Shown piece after piece: positions 1-10,285 of a stretch of 64,000 nt of DNA. The DNA comes from Adiantum capillus-veneris. Its lineage: Eukaryota > Streptophyta > Polypodiopsida > Polypodiales > Pteridaceae. Location: positions 78,407,417 through 78,471,416 of the forward strand of contig CM043950.1 of NCBI GenBank assembly GCA_014529385.2. Direction: 5' to 3'. The stretch's first letter is position 1. Each line of letters opens with the position of its first letter. Below the pieces are notes generated by a model. It had not been told where the DNA came from and did no database searches. It was given only the letters and a program-made list of their open reading frames with translations. The translations under genes were made by a program, and so were the position numbers.

Positions 1-200
1 TAACAGCATGCACAAGGCAGTAGAGCAAGAAGCTCTCTTTTTTTTCAACACAATGCATCTCTTGGGAGGCATTGAAGCAGCTGCGGTGCATTGTCTTACC
101 TCAATCGACTCTTTCCCAAGGGTGAGGTCACTAGCTCGAGGGTGTTGCAGTTCCTTTAGAACAAGGGCCACGAAGGATGCTAGATTTGACTTCCTACTAA

Positions 201-342
201 TATGAGGTGGAATCTTGCGAGATTGTACTGAATAAAATCAGTATAGAGCATGGATGTCGTACACATACTCATATGAGGTGGAATCTGGCGAGATTCCACT
301 GAACAAAATGAGTGCATGGTATGTCGTACACATTCTGAAATG
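201..342. repeat. 71-bp tandem duplication, two copies
   Basis: The word TATGAGGTGGAATCT starts at 201 and again at 272. The following text (GCGAGATT, ACTGAA, AAAATNAGT, ATGTCGTACACAT) recurs in the same order with a few changes. This gives two head-to-tail copies of about 71 bp. No function is visible. Confidence 0.8.
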
Positions 343-492
343 AGTAAGTTATTTATCTAACTCTACTCTTAACACGGTCCACTACGCACTCTGATTGTGC
401 ATGCAAAAATTTATGAACGCAGTCTCTCCCTCTTTACTTCTGTGGCTCTGCTGTTGCAACAGCTCATTTGTCGTGCTGAAGCTGGCCGCGTC

Positions 493-510
493 CTCTCTCT
501 CTCTCTCTCT
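493..510. repeat. (CT)n microsatellite
   Basis: An uninterrupted CT dinucleotide run of about nine units. Confidence 0.9.
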
Positions 511-852
511 GAGCGGCAGAGCGCACATGAAACCCACCACACCTGACATGCAAGCGAGCTGTAGGCACCGAGGAATCTGTCCGGTGCACACAGTTTTCGG
601 GAAAAATGTGTCTCAGCTTAATATCGTGCCGTTTTCAATTTCCAAAATGCCGGTTGACCGCAGGGGAAAAAGGAGATATTCCGTCCCAAAATAGAGAAAA
701 ATAGTGTAAAAACTTGAAAAAGCAACCTAATTTTTAAAAATTTCCTCAAGGCAAATTCAAGCAAAGGAATTTTTTATGTTTGGAAAAATGTTTTTTCCCG
801 AACACTGGCTGCACAACACTTCAGAAGCAGCCCCCCGCCCCCCCAAAAGAAA

Positions 853-878
853 ACACACACACACACACGCGCGCGCGC
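853..878. repeat. (AC)n-(GC)n compound microsatellite
   Basis: AC units pass directly into GC units, a potentially Z-DNA-forming alternating purine-pyrimidine tract. Shorter CA stretches follow up to about 940. Confidence 0.85.
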
Positions 879-1313
879 CGCCTGCATGAATTTGTGGGGC
901 ACATACACACACAAACGTGTACCTGCACACACACGACCGGACATGCAGACATATTCAAATTTTACCCGGCACGGCTTGACAAATATATGGCAGCTCGAAC
1001 TGTGAAGAAGAGAGGAGTCCTTTATGTGTGCAGGGGTGCGAATCTGCCCAGGAGACAAAGACAACAAGACAACAAATGTGGAAGGTGAGGAACCACTCTT
1101 TTTCCTCACTCAGGAGTGACTTGCAAGCGAACGTTTCGTTGAAATGTACGAACTGTATGGCTTTGTTATCCAGTGAAGTCCATCACTTGCTCACAGTGGT
1201 AATTGCTAGATTTTGAGCACGTTATTCTCCGACATAGATTTAATTTAATAAATATATCAACTTATGGCCTGCCCAGCCAAGGTCTTATATGCAATGTGTC
1301 TCAGAGGAAGTTC

Positions 1314-1315
<2 letters not shown>

Positions 1316-1350
<35 letters not shown>
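1316..1350. repeat. (CT)n microsatellite
   Basis: About 17 CT units in a row. Confidence 0.95.
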
Positions 1351-1353
<3 letters not shown>

Positions 1354-1565
1354 ACACACCCTCCCACCGGTAGCAGATAGGCATGCCCTTATGAGTTTGT
1401 CCAAGTCCTTAACCTTGTTTTCAAGGGGCTGCCCTCTTTATCCTTTGTTACGGGTAGCCATTGGAAGTGGGGTTCCTATCAATTATTAAGAGGTAGGAAA
1501 AGGAAAGATGTTGAGATTGACAAATATACAAACAAGGCCATCACTAAGTTGCCAACGTCGGCACT

Positions 1566-1567
<2 letters not shown>

Positions 1568-1613
<46 letters not shown>
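1568..1613. repeat. (GA)n microsatellite bordering the 3' end of LINE-A
   Basis: A pure GA run of about 23 units. It lies at the 3' side of the minus-strand LINE-A, and a second GA run in the same orientation lies at its 5' side (7246-7306). On the LINE sense strand both read (TC)n. Confidence 0.95.
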
Positions 1614-1616
<3 letters not shown>

Positions 1617-1786
1617 GAAATGATATATTAACGTCTTCAAAAGGCCAAAATGACCTATGAGACCATCAGATACAAGGTGGTGAATCTAATACAATGTCGG
1701 AAGTACAAGTACAAAAAGTACTGAAAGTAAAAATGAAAACTGAAATGAAGTGTGAAATGTGAGATGTGAAAATGTAGAATAGGCCC

Positions 1787-4700
1787 TCAATGACAATCTG
1801 GGTGTCGTGCTAGAATGCCTCTGATCCTCTGCTGGAGTCTCCGTCGATGTAGTGTGCTCCTGTGTCTCGGTCGTGGTCGTCTCGATCTCCCGAGCTCAAT
1901 CGCCCTGTCAATGAGGGTGCCTCTGGTATGAATGCGGGTATAACCCTGTGCTGGTGGTTGGTCTCTTGGCTCCCTCGATCCAAAGAAATCTGTGATCTGT
2001 CTCTGCGACTGTCGTACTCCATGTCTCCCCAACAGACTGTCTCTATGTCGGTGTAGCTCAAGTAGATATAAGCCAAGGCATCTCTGGTCCTGATACCTCA
2101 TGACTCTATCTAGGGGTCCAAAACCCTCCCTGAATAAGCAATGGAAGCGCCCTCGTATCTCATAATACACAGTGCAGTGGCATATGTAGTGTAGCTCTAT
2201 CTCTGGCTCTCTACTGCTTAGTTGACGTATCCTAGCCTCTGGTGGTATCCCTCTGAATCTACCCGTCCCAATCTCCAACTGGTGTGAGGATGTGCGAATC
2301 TGACCAATAGCACATCGCAGACCATGAGATAAATGAGTGTCCATGTAGTTCGGACGAGTCACAAACCCATCCCCTGAAAGTTGGAGAAGGTGCTCTTTGT
2401 AGAAAGCCATCTTCGTGCCCAACTCCTGTATCGGCTCTACCCATGTCCTCCTGGTGTCCAACTGTATAAGATTCTGACGAATGAGTCTAGTGATCTCCGT
2501 CCGTGTGACTGGCAGGGAGGGTGCAATACTGAAAGGGAGGCAATCTATCCATGCTGAGACCATGCCTCTGAAACCATGAGGTCATCTGTGCATACCAACA
2601 TGATGCGTCTCCCTGCATCGCTAACTGTCTAGAGGACTCAAGAGCCAGTCTAGTATATCTGCCTCTATGTGTATCCCATAGACTGTGCATAAAGGACACT
2701 GATCTGGTAAGAGCCTCAATCTCTATAGGAGGGGCGGCTACCTCCGCTCGAATAATCGCATGTGGTACCGAGGCCTTGGCTCTAATCATCTGGGATATCA
2801 TAAATACCAAGGGTCTCTCCATGTTCCTCCAACTGTCATGATTCACAGATGGTCCCCAAACTTGGACCCCATAAAGCATAGCTGAAGCAACCAAAGTATC
2901 AAAGAGCCATAGTTTTGTTCGTGGTTCTTGAAACTGAACCTGTGAACACATCCTCTCTAGCCCTCCTAATGCCGCATAGGCTCTGGATAGTCTAGTCTTT
3001 GCTGCTCTCCTCAGGGTAAACCTTGGTCCCGTGAATACCACCCCCAGATATGTATATTCATCTGTGTACTCCACAGTGGCCTGGCCATATACGAGTGTAG
3101 GTGCCGATCTCTTGACCCACTGTGGTGTGGTGTTAAACACCATAACCTTGGTTTTACCAAGGTTCACAGACAGTCCACTATCCTCTTCAAAGTTGTGCAA
3201 TGCATCCAAATGTCTTTGCATGCCCTCTGGCGACTCTGACATTAACACAATATCATCAGCATATAATAATAAAGGGATCCATGTCCCTGCCTGCTGAGCG
3301 CCTCTGTCACCCTCTGTCAATGTAGTTAGAGACCTCATCTACATACATACCAAAAAGTGTAGGGGACAAAGGACACCCCTGTTTCACTCCAATAGTGGAA
3401 TGAACAATGTCAGAAATCCCCTCAGGAGTGCGTACCTGGCCAGTCACTGAGCCGTATAAAGCCATGATCCCCCATATGATCTCTGTGGGTACTCCCAACT
3501 TCAGTAGCCTGTGCATCAATCTGGCCCTCGGCACTGTGTCAAATTCCTTGCGGAAGTCCACAAAGCAACAATACATCTGTCATCCGTCCCCCATGTGCCC
3601 GACCCTCCTCAATAATGGCTCTGAGTGTAAGAATATGGTCCAAAATGGAGAAACCCCTCCTGAATCGAGCCTGTCCTGCTGCTCGTATGCCCTCATTTTC
3701 TGCCCATTTACTCAGTTGCTGTTCAAGAATGGATGCATACAACCTTGCCAATGTGTGCCCTATCATAATAGTACGGTAGTTCCCTGGTACCGTGGGGTCC
3801 CTTGCCTTGAAAAGAGGTACAATAGTAGATAATCTCCAGGACTCGGGTAGTCCCTCACACATGACACGGTTAAACAACCGCGCAAGAACCTCTGACAGTA
3901 AATCTCTAGCATGTATCAAGTGCTCTGCCACCAAACCATCATGATCATATGCTCTCCTAGTCCTCATCGTGTCAATGGCGTTCTTCACCATCTCAGTGGT
4001 AAAGAAGGTACTAGTGGCTGGACATGGCTCTAGAGGGTCTGGTAATGGTGGTTGCCCAGGTACTGTATATAATGATGCTGCATATTTACCCCAAATCTCG
4101 GGAGAGGTAATCACTGGAGGAGGTGAGTGCTCATGGAAGAGACGCCAGGCCTCACTTGAATCTCGGCTCAAAAAGAGCTGATACAAATCACGTTCCATCT
4201 GGGCTAAAAAGGCCCGCTTCTTCCGTCGCAGTAAACGCCGAAGGGCAATCCGAGACTGTCTATATGTAATGACTCCAAGTATAAGCTCGCTCTGAATCTG
4301 AACTCTCATCTCTCTGCACTCCTCATCATACCAACTATTCTGAGCCATGTTCCCAGAATGTCTTCTCTGATCTGGTTGAGTGTGTGGGTATGCCTCTGCT
4401 GCTGCCCCATGCAAGATCTCCGTCAATAAAGTGGGGATCTCCTCCACTGTATATACAGGCTCGGCTGCCCCCATCCGTCTGTAAATCTCTTCCACATAGA
4501 CTGAATCCGTCTCTGGTGTAAAAGTATACCGTGTGTGTGCAATCCTCCGTGGTGTCTGAGAGACACTATACTGGAAAGAGACTGAAAAAGTCAGGAGAGC
4601 ATGGTCCACTGCTACTCCAACAGGCCTAGCCCACACTGAGATCTTGAATATGAGAGATGAAGCTCGGTGAAGTCATGACATAGTCCACTGTACTGGCCCC

Positions 4701-5375
4701 ATGTCTGTGTGGAAAGCATGTGAATCCCCCAGACGAAGGAAAAATCTCTAGACCATTAAGTATGGCCAGACCATGCGTAGTTGTCATCTCCATGAGATAT
4801 CTCCCATACTCCGTGTGCTCTTTATCCTGTGAGTGTCTGTCAAGTCCCATCTCCGATATATCCATCTCTCTAAGCATCTCCTCCGAGGTATCATAAAATA
4901 CCGTTTGGGAGTTGGCCGTCCTGGCATTAAAGTCTCCCAAGAGAATGATATCTCCATCTCTAGAGAACTCCCATATGTCAGCATCAAGTATAGAGAAAGG
5001 GGATTGCCCTCTAGGTGAGGTATAGACTGATGTGCTAGGGGGAAAGTAACATATAGCAATGTATAAGAATCTGCGTGTCTCAGCTCTCAGTCTCACCCAC
5101 ATGTATCTCGCCTGGTCATCTCTCCGGACAATCTGTAATAGCGGCTGCAACTCTTCCTTGAATAAGACTGCTACCCCTCCTGAACCTCGACTTCCATGCT
5201 GGGATCTAGCGTCTGGCCGACAAGCTGTCTCCCATAAATAGCCAGTCACACTTGGCATCAACTGTCCAGATTTTTGATGTGTCTCCGAGTAAAAGACAAT
5301 GTCTCTATTTCTGAAGCTATCTTCAAAGGCACCCACATCCAGCCTATATGATCCATTACAATTCCATGCCGCCAT
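1787..5375 (-). pseudogene. LINE-A ORF2: endonuclease-reverse transcriptase, frameshifted
   Basis: ORF2 would nick target DNA and copy the LINE RNA at the break. The likely start is the ATG at 5375, about 30 bp after the ORF1 stop, giving MAAWNCNG. The endonuclease shows WNCNG, SETH, LLGDFNA, STVDYVM and VDHALL, so the catalytic Asn, Glu, Asp and His signatures are present. The RT follows with YRTIMIG, FVDFRKEFDTVPR, GVKQGCPLSP and LLYADDIVL (YADD). The last segment has HYICHC..YYEIRGRF, typical of LINE C-termini. The frame moves at about 4630, 3560, 3325 and 2500-2560, so five overlapping open frames are needed to cover the protein. The breaks look like small indels. The family assignment is secure; the clade (L1/Tx1-like) is inferred. 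Confidence 0.88.
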
Positions 5376-5405
5376 CCGGAGTGTGGTCCCATATGTCTCG
5401 CACCG

Positions 5406-6559
5406 TCATGCTGTGCGTTTTTCCAAAACCACTACTTTCCCTCCTTTGTAAAAGGCAATTTTTCCCTTCTCCCTTGCTGCCTTGATCTCTGGCATCAACT
5501 CTTGCATATGTGCTATTTGTGCTAAAGTAAGGTCATCCCCCATAAATATTCCAGTTTTCTTAAGTGCTGGTCTCTTCTTCAGAAATTCCTTCCTTGTTTC
5601 GAAAGTCGGGAAACGCAAAATAAGTGCTTTCTCTTTGACGTTTCCCTTCTCATCCACTCCCTTCTTTCCTACTCTCCAAGCACCTGTGTGCATAGGTTCC
5701 GGGATGCCCATGCTCTGCAAGAGTTCCTTCACTTCGTCTTCTACATTTTCGGTGTCTTTGATACCAGTAATACGCACATGGAGGGCTCTAGTCCTCCTCT
5801 TCTGTTCCTCCTCAATGGTCATATTGATGATGGTAGAAGTTTGTGCGGCTTCTGGCATCCGGGCCTTTCCTTTCTTTGCACCTTCAATCCATTTTCTGCT
5901 TCGTCAACTTTATCCTGTGTTTTAGAAAGGCGCTCCGCCCATGAGGAAGCCTCTTTCGAGTTTAGTTCTTCCCCTTCGCGCAGAGTTTTCGCCTGCTCCT
6001 TAATATCTTCGAGCTCCTTTAACATCGAGGGCTGATTTCCCCCTTCCGTTTTGGGCATAATTTTGCACGCTGCAAGTTCCCCTTTAAGCTCTTCAATCAC
6101 TGCATCTTTTTCCTTCATGCACTTTTCCACATTGGTTTTCCAAGATTCAAAGCTTGCAATTGCCTCATCCAACTTTTTCTGCATAATACATTCCATTACA
6201 TTCACTTCTGCCCGCATTAGAGCCTGCATCTCTCCTTTCACATATAGATACATCTCATCATGCTTACCAAGCATCGCTTTATCGAATTCTTTCCTCATAT
6301 CTGCATACATAGAATTCTTATAACTCTCTGTGTTTGCGTACATCTCTTTCCTGATGTCATCTCTCATAAAGCTGAGCTCAGATTTAATCATCACTTGAAC
6401 CCTCTCCATCATTAAATCATCTTGGATTCTGACGGTTTTCCCTGCCCGCAATGAGCTTGGCGAGAGTATGCTATCTCTGTTCCTCTGCTTGAAAGTCGCT
6501 TTCATTTTTTGTGGCGTGGTGAAGCCACTTGCATCACCATCCTCGACTGGTTGGTCCAT
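5406..6559 (-). pseudogene. LINE-A ORF1: coiled-coil RNA-binding protein, one frameshift
   Basis: The first frame (from 6559, MDQPVEDGDASGF) gives 246 residues rich in Glu, Lys and Met. It has a long heptad-like stretch (MYADMRKEFDKAML, then EKDAVIEELKGELAACK) that predicts a coiled coil. The frame breaks at about 5820-5880. The next frame gives 150 residues with RALHVRITGIKDTENVEDEV, ALILRFPTFETRKEF and REKGKIAFYKGGKVVV. The layout is that of L1 ORF1p: coiled coil, an RRM-like middle region and a C-terminal domain. Such proteins trimerise and coat the element RNA. Similarity is by pattern only; no search was run. Confidence 0.75.
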
Positions 6560-6569
6560 CCGAGAGAGA

Positions 6570-7243
6570 AGAACAAAGTGAGCACTGAGTCAAGGCCCTC
6601 ACCAGCTGAGGTCTGGCCTCCGCCCTCGTTGGCCTTGCCCTCGTCACCAAGTCCTCGCCCTCGTCCTGGCTGACTTGACTGCTCTCGTCCTTGCCCTGGC
6701 ACTGGTCTCATCTGGTCGCCCTTGGCTCTTCTAGCCCTCTCCCTTGGTAGGTAGCTAGCTCTCGCCCTTGGCACAACTCGCCCTCGTCCTTCAGAGGTTA
6801 GGGCCCTCGTCCTCGCCCTTGGCAAGCTGCTCGCCCTCTTGACACAGGACCAGCAGCTCGACCAGGTCCACCTGCTCGCCCTCGACCAGGTCCAGTAGCT
6901 CGCCCCGCCTTCGACCTGCAGCTCGCCCTCGTTCCTCGTCGAGCAGAGAGAGAGCTCGTCCCTCGTCCTTCGTCCAGCAAGTTGGCAGCGCGAGAGGTTC
7001 CTTCGCGTCAGTCTCCTCCCCTCAGGCCTGCTCGTCCTCGTCAGCCTGCTATGCTCGCCCTCCTCAGGCTGCTCGCCCTGGTCCAGCTGCTCGCCCCAGG
7101 CTGCTCGCCCTCGTCCAGCTGCTCGCCTCAGGCTGCTCGCCCTCTTCCAGCTGCTCGCCCTCGTCCTTAGGTGCAACTCGTCCTCGCCCTCGCCCTCAGG
7201 CCAGCTGCTCGCCCTCGCCCTCGCCCTCGCCCTCGCCCTCAGG

Positions 7244-7245
<2 letters not shown>
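6570..7245. repeat. GC-rich degenerate minisatellite of CTCGCCCTCGTCC-type words
   Basis: The plus strand is built from CTCGCCCTCGTCC, CAGCTGCTCGCC and related words, ending in a near-perfect CTCGCC hexamer array at about 7180-7240. It sits directly upstream of LINE-A ORF1 in the sense direction, so it may be the LINE leader or promoter region, or an older minisatellite next to the insertion. Long open frames on both strands come from the biased composition, and I do not call them genes. Confidence 0.75.

Positions 7246-7306
<61 letters not shown>
7246..7306. repeat. (GA)n microsatellite bordering the 5' end of LINE-A
   Basis: About 30 AG/GA units. With 1568-1613 it brackets LINE-A in the same orientation, as expected if one GA tract had been split by the insertion. 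Confidence 0.95.
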
Positions 7307-7308
<2 letters not shown>

Positions 7309-8236
7309 CGTAGCGGCATACCATGCACTCCTTGCTTGAATCTCCTTGCACTGCTGCTGTTGGCAAAGCTTTTTTCCGCAAGCGCTATTTTAATTATATA
7401 TATGCATGGCTCAAAAGACGCGCTGAAAAGAAGCATCTGAAAATAGCTTCAGAAAGCCTAAAAATTGTGTACAACATGGCTCCACGCCTATATCACTTCC
7501 TGCAAGCCAACAAGCTGATTCCACTTTGCTTAATAAAAACTAGTCCTGCTTGGTAGGCCTTGCTGTATAACTACATATGCAAATTGACATTTAGCATCTA
7601 GCATTGAAGAGAGCAAGAGCATGACTAATTTGGCAAGGGCGGCACTGCGTGAAAGGGATATGTATTTGAAAAATGCTATAATGTTTATGGGAGCAGACAA
7701 AGTTAGTGCATCAATTATTAGACATTATAGGGATGGTTATAGTTGAGATTATATCCAAGCGAGGTGGTACTACTATGTCTACTGATGAATGTTTTTTATA
7801 GTATACGTGCTATATGTAAATTCTTGCAAACGGAAAGTATTTCAAAAAGAAAATTTTCATCGAATGGTTGGTAGCGCAGAACGTAGGCTCGCATTTTTGA
7901 AGGTGGACGTCGAGTGTGTTTTGCCTTTCTTCTTTTGTAGTTATTCCCGATACAATGAATGAGGAGAGTGATGCATGTACGTCACCTTCTATGTTCTGTG
8001 TTATGGCATCGACAATGCATGTTATTGTATCTACAGTCCATTACCAATTCAAGATACAAACCACAAATCAATAATATTCCGTTTTATTCATGAGACCGGT
8101 GAGCGATATTTACATAAAAGAGATAGATATTATAATTATAGACGAGGTATCTATGTTAACCCAAACGACTCGACCTTATCGTAAGACAAAATGTCAATGT
8201 AGCAAGCACTACATTGGTAGATCTCTTTAACAACAA
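7307..8236. other. AT-rich spacer without a recognised gene
   Basis: No gene or transposon domain was recognised. A 41-codon frame at 7621-7746 (plus strand) encodes a peptide with RERDMYLKNAIMFMG and SIIRHYRDGYS, which looks protein-like but matches nothing I know. It could be a relic of an older mobile element. Confidence 0.5.
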
Positions 8237-9054
8237 TTTTTTTTTTTGAGAAAAAGATCCTTCTATTAGTTAATGAAACTGCCCATGGGGCTACAACCAC
8301 CTCTACTAGAGAGGGCTACAACAATCAAACGGAGAGACTCCCAATGAAAAAACAACATATGTACAATGAGGGCTAAATTAGGAGATGGGAGGAGGGAAAA
8401 GCCACACAAGTGGCACTACCATTTGTGTAGTGCCATCGGAGCACACCCTTGACCATGGTGAAGAAAGGCCTAGGGCGCCAAAGTCGAAGGAACGCCTCTG
8501 TACGCTTTCGCATGCGGTCAGAGCGGCTCTGAAGTCTCTCGAATTGTCTCCTGAGATCAGCTCCAACCAAAAGTCTTGAACAATCTCCGCTGGTGGCACG
8601 AGGCGAGTCTCAAAGATGCGGAAGAAGGGGGCCCGCCAAATGAACCAGAGTGTCAGGCCACATACGAGCTCCCAACACCCCTCTCTCTCACTCCACCTCT
8701 CCTGTGGAGTAAGCTCTGTAGCAACATGGAGTGTAGGTCGACCCTCCTTATCACTATCATCTTGCTGGTGGAGGATAGCTCAATCTGTAGTGCAGGTCCC
8801 GTGAGAGTGGACCAGGTAGCTGCCCCTCAAGTGTATTGCAGTACCGTGGAAAGAGGTGGCATCAGGAAAAGGACCCGAAGCCACACCTGCTATGCCATAT
8901 GACAATCCCAAAGACAATGACGCTGACTCTCCAAAGGATGGTCACAAGCTGCACATACTGCCGAGAGGCCACTATGTACAAGCCAACTCCCCACTGTTGT
9001 GGCTCTATGTGCAACCAACCACTGGAACAACATGACTCGCCGCGGCTGTCTGGC

Positions 9055-9065
9055 GTCCCACAACC
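9055..9065. repeat. Target-site duplication, left, of TIR element copy 1
   Basis: GTCCCACAACC, repeated with one change (GTTCCACAACC) at 9444-9454. In the uninterrupted LINE-B copy this sequence occurs once. Confidence 0.85.
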
Positions 9066-9443
9066 CTCCACACTATCTCGCATGGGCATGCTCAAATGGG
9101 ATCGACGGCTGAGGTGATTTGGACCGTCAGATGCACATTCGTAAATTCGAGGCATTTGGTAAATTTGGGGAGAAAAGTAAATTCGATCAGTCTTGTAAAT
9201 TCGGGTCAATCCGCACCCCATGTCTTGAACCCCCGACCTCCCCACCATGATCCATGTGCACTAACCACTACGCCCTCATGCGTACATTGAAATATAGGGG
9301 ATTCGAGTATGTCATATTGTAAATGTGGGTCGATTAGTAAATTCGGGGCAACCTCAGATCTGACGGTCCATGATTGACGTGCCCCACGTTTTCCTCCTCC
9401 ACATTGATCCCATTTGACCATGCCTGTGTGATATAGTAATGAG
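9066..9443. mobile_element. TIR element with tRNA-like pol III core, copy 1 (378 bp)
   Basis: The ends form inverted repeats of 38 bp (9066-9103 and 9406-9443) that match at about 30 positions, starting CTC and ending GAG. The flanks are an 11-bp direct repeat, GTCCCACAACC at 9055-9065 and GTTCCACAACC at 9444-9454. Removing the element and one repeat restores the LINE-B text seen at 38660-38720. Inside are a second inverted pair (GGACCGTCAGAT, 9121-9132 and 9358-9369), about six GTAAATTCG-like words, and a tRNA-like core on the minus strand. The length of the duplication is MULE-like. No protein is encoded, so it is non-autonomous. Confidence 0.85.
9205..9280 (-). other. tRNA-like core with pol III A and B boxes in TIR element copy 1
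   Basis: On the minus strand GGGCGTAGTGG (9275-9265) fits the A box except at its first bases. GGTTCAAGAC (9231-9222) fits the B box with one mismatch, about 33 bp downstream. A T4 run follows at about 9174-9177. The piece resembles a degenerate tRNA D-arm plus T-arm. It is not a functional tRNA gene, since no complete acceptor stem is visible. Confidence 0.65.
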
Positions 9444-10285
9444 GTTCCACAACCTCGCCCAAAAAGTTGACAAGAACTCAGCTGTGAGACCCTCCTCCTG
9501 CCAGTGAGGTGTTGCAGCAGGATGAGCCTCTCTCCGTGCTGCCAGTATGTGACGTTCCAGTCGAATAGTGTACTGAAAGACCGAGACCCTTGGATGGTCG
9601 GCTGAGGAGAAAGTGTCCCTCCAAAACCACTCTCCAGGATCCCACTGCACTTGTGCTAGTGACATCTCTCCCAAGCCCACAACCTCCAGTGGCTTGTCCC
9701 AAGAGCTACTGGGTCAGAATCTATGACACAAGTCCTCCCACAGATGCCCACAACTCGGATCTTCTGAAAACAACACTCTGCAACCTATGGGGCCTCTACT
9801 GAGACTGTGTAGTTGACCCTCACCGTGTAGCTCGAAAAACATGGAGGGTAAAGTCTCTGAGCAACCTCGAACTGTGATGAGAACCTCCAGTCGCGTGAAT
9901 GCCCCTATTCATCTGGGCGCAGCCGACTCGAGAGGTGTAAGCCACTCAGCTGGCATTGCCTCTGTGATGTCTGGCACATGTTCTACACCCCTCTCATGCC
10001 CTGAAGTTGGAGGCTCTGAAGGTCCTCTGACAAATCTGAGAACTGTAACTAGTCACCTAAAGTGCGTGCTGGACCCTCTGCCATGGGACCCCATGAAACA
10101 TGAGGCCTACTACCACTGGCCTCTCTGAGTGTGTAGCAGGCTACAATGTCACTTTCACAGGACAGTTAGTACAGTTTAGACTTTATAGTTGGTCTTTGGT
10201 CTGGTCGGTTCACATTGGACGGACTGGCTGGGCAGTGACACGTGGCAAGGATACGGTGGTCTAGTGGACATCGTGGCCAGGTCAC

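Larger units (their letters stand above)
1..1567. other. Non-coding flank with simple repeats
   Basis: I see no gene here. The short open frames are low-complexity or lie on repeats. The segment holds a 71-bp tandem duplication, (CT)n at 493-510, (AC)n followed by (GC)n at 853-878, and (CT)n at 1316-1350. Nothing resembling a splice-linked exon or an RNA gene was recognised. Confidence 0.6.
1614..7245 (-). mobile_element. LINE-A, non-LTR retrotransposon, near full length but frameshifted
   Basis: Read on the minus strand the order is a GC-rich leader, ORF1 (coiled coil plus L1-ORF1p-like C-terminal region), then ORF2 (AP-type endonuclease, reverse transcriptase, C-terminal H/C-rich segment). 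This is the standard LINE architecture. Both borders abut (GA)n tracts. I could not find an A-rich tail or a conventional target duplication, so the outer ends are estimates: the low-coordinate end is the edge of the GA run, and the high-coordinate end includes the repetitive leader. At least five reading-frame breaks make it inactive as written, although few in-frame stops interrupt the frames between them. Confidence 0.85.
8237..10131 (-). mobile_element. LINE-B copy 1, 3' half, interrupted by a small TIR element
   Basis: The minus strand ends in an A run (11 T at 8237-8247 on plus). It repeats the 3' portion of the full-length LINE-B at 32628-39503, from about 37985 to the poly-A. The C-terminal zinc-finger/RNase-H-like region is recognisable by SDRMRKRTEAFLRLWRP (8373-8570), VQWDPGEWFWRDTFSSADHP (9444-9680) and the shared 3' UTR ending before the A run. 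Stops and frameshifts are frequent. The LINE text is split by 9066-9443. At the upstream side it stops exactly at 10131, where the LTR of element C begins. Confidence 0.9.

Noticed and set aside
6502-7176. 224-codon minus-strand frame and overlapping frames in the CTCGCC region
   Set aside because: Composed of degenerate CTCGCCCTCGTCC repeats and open on both strands. There is no domain, so composition explains it.
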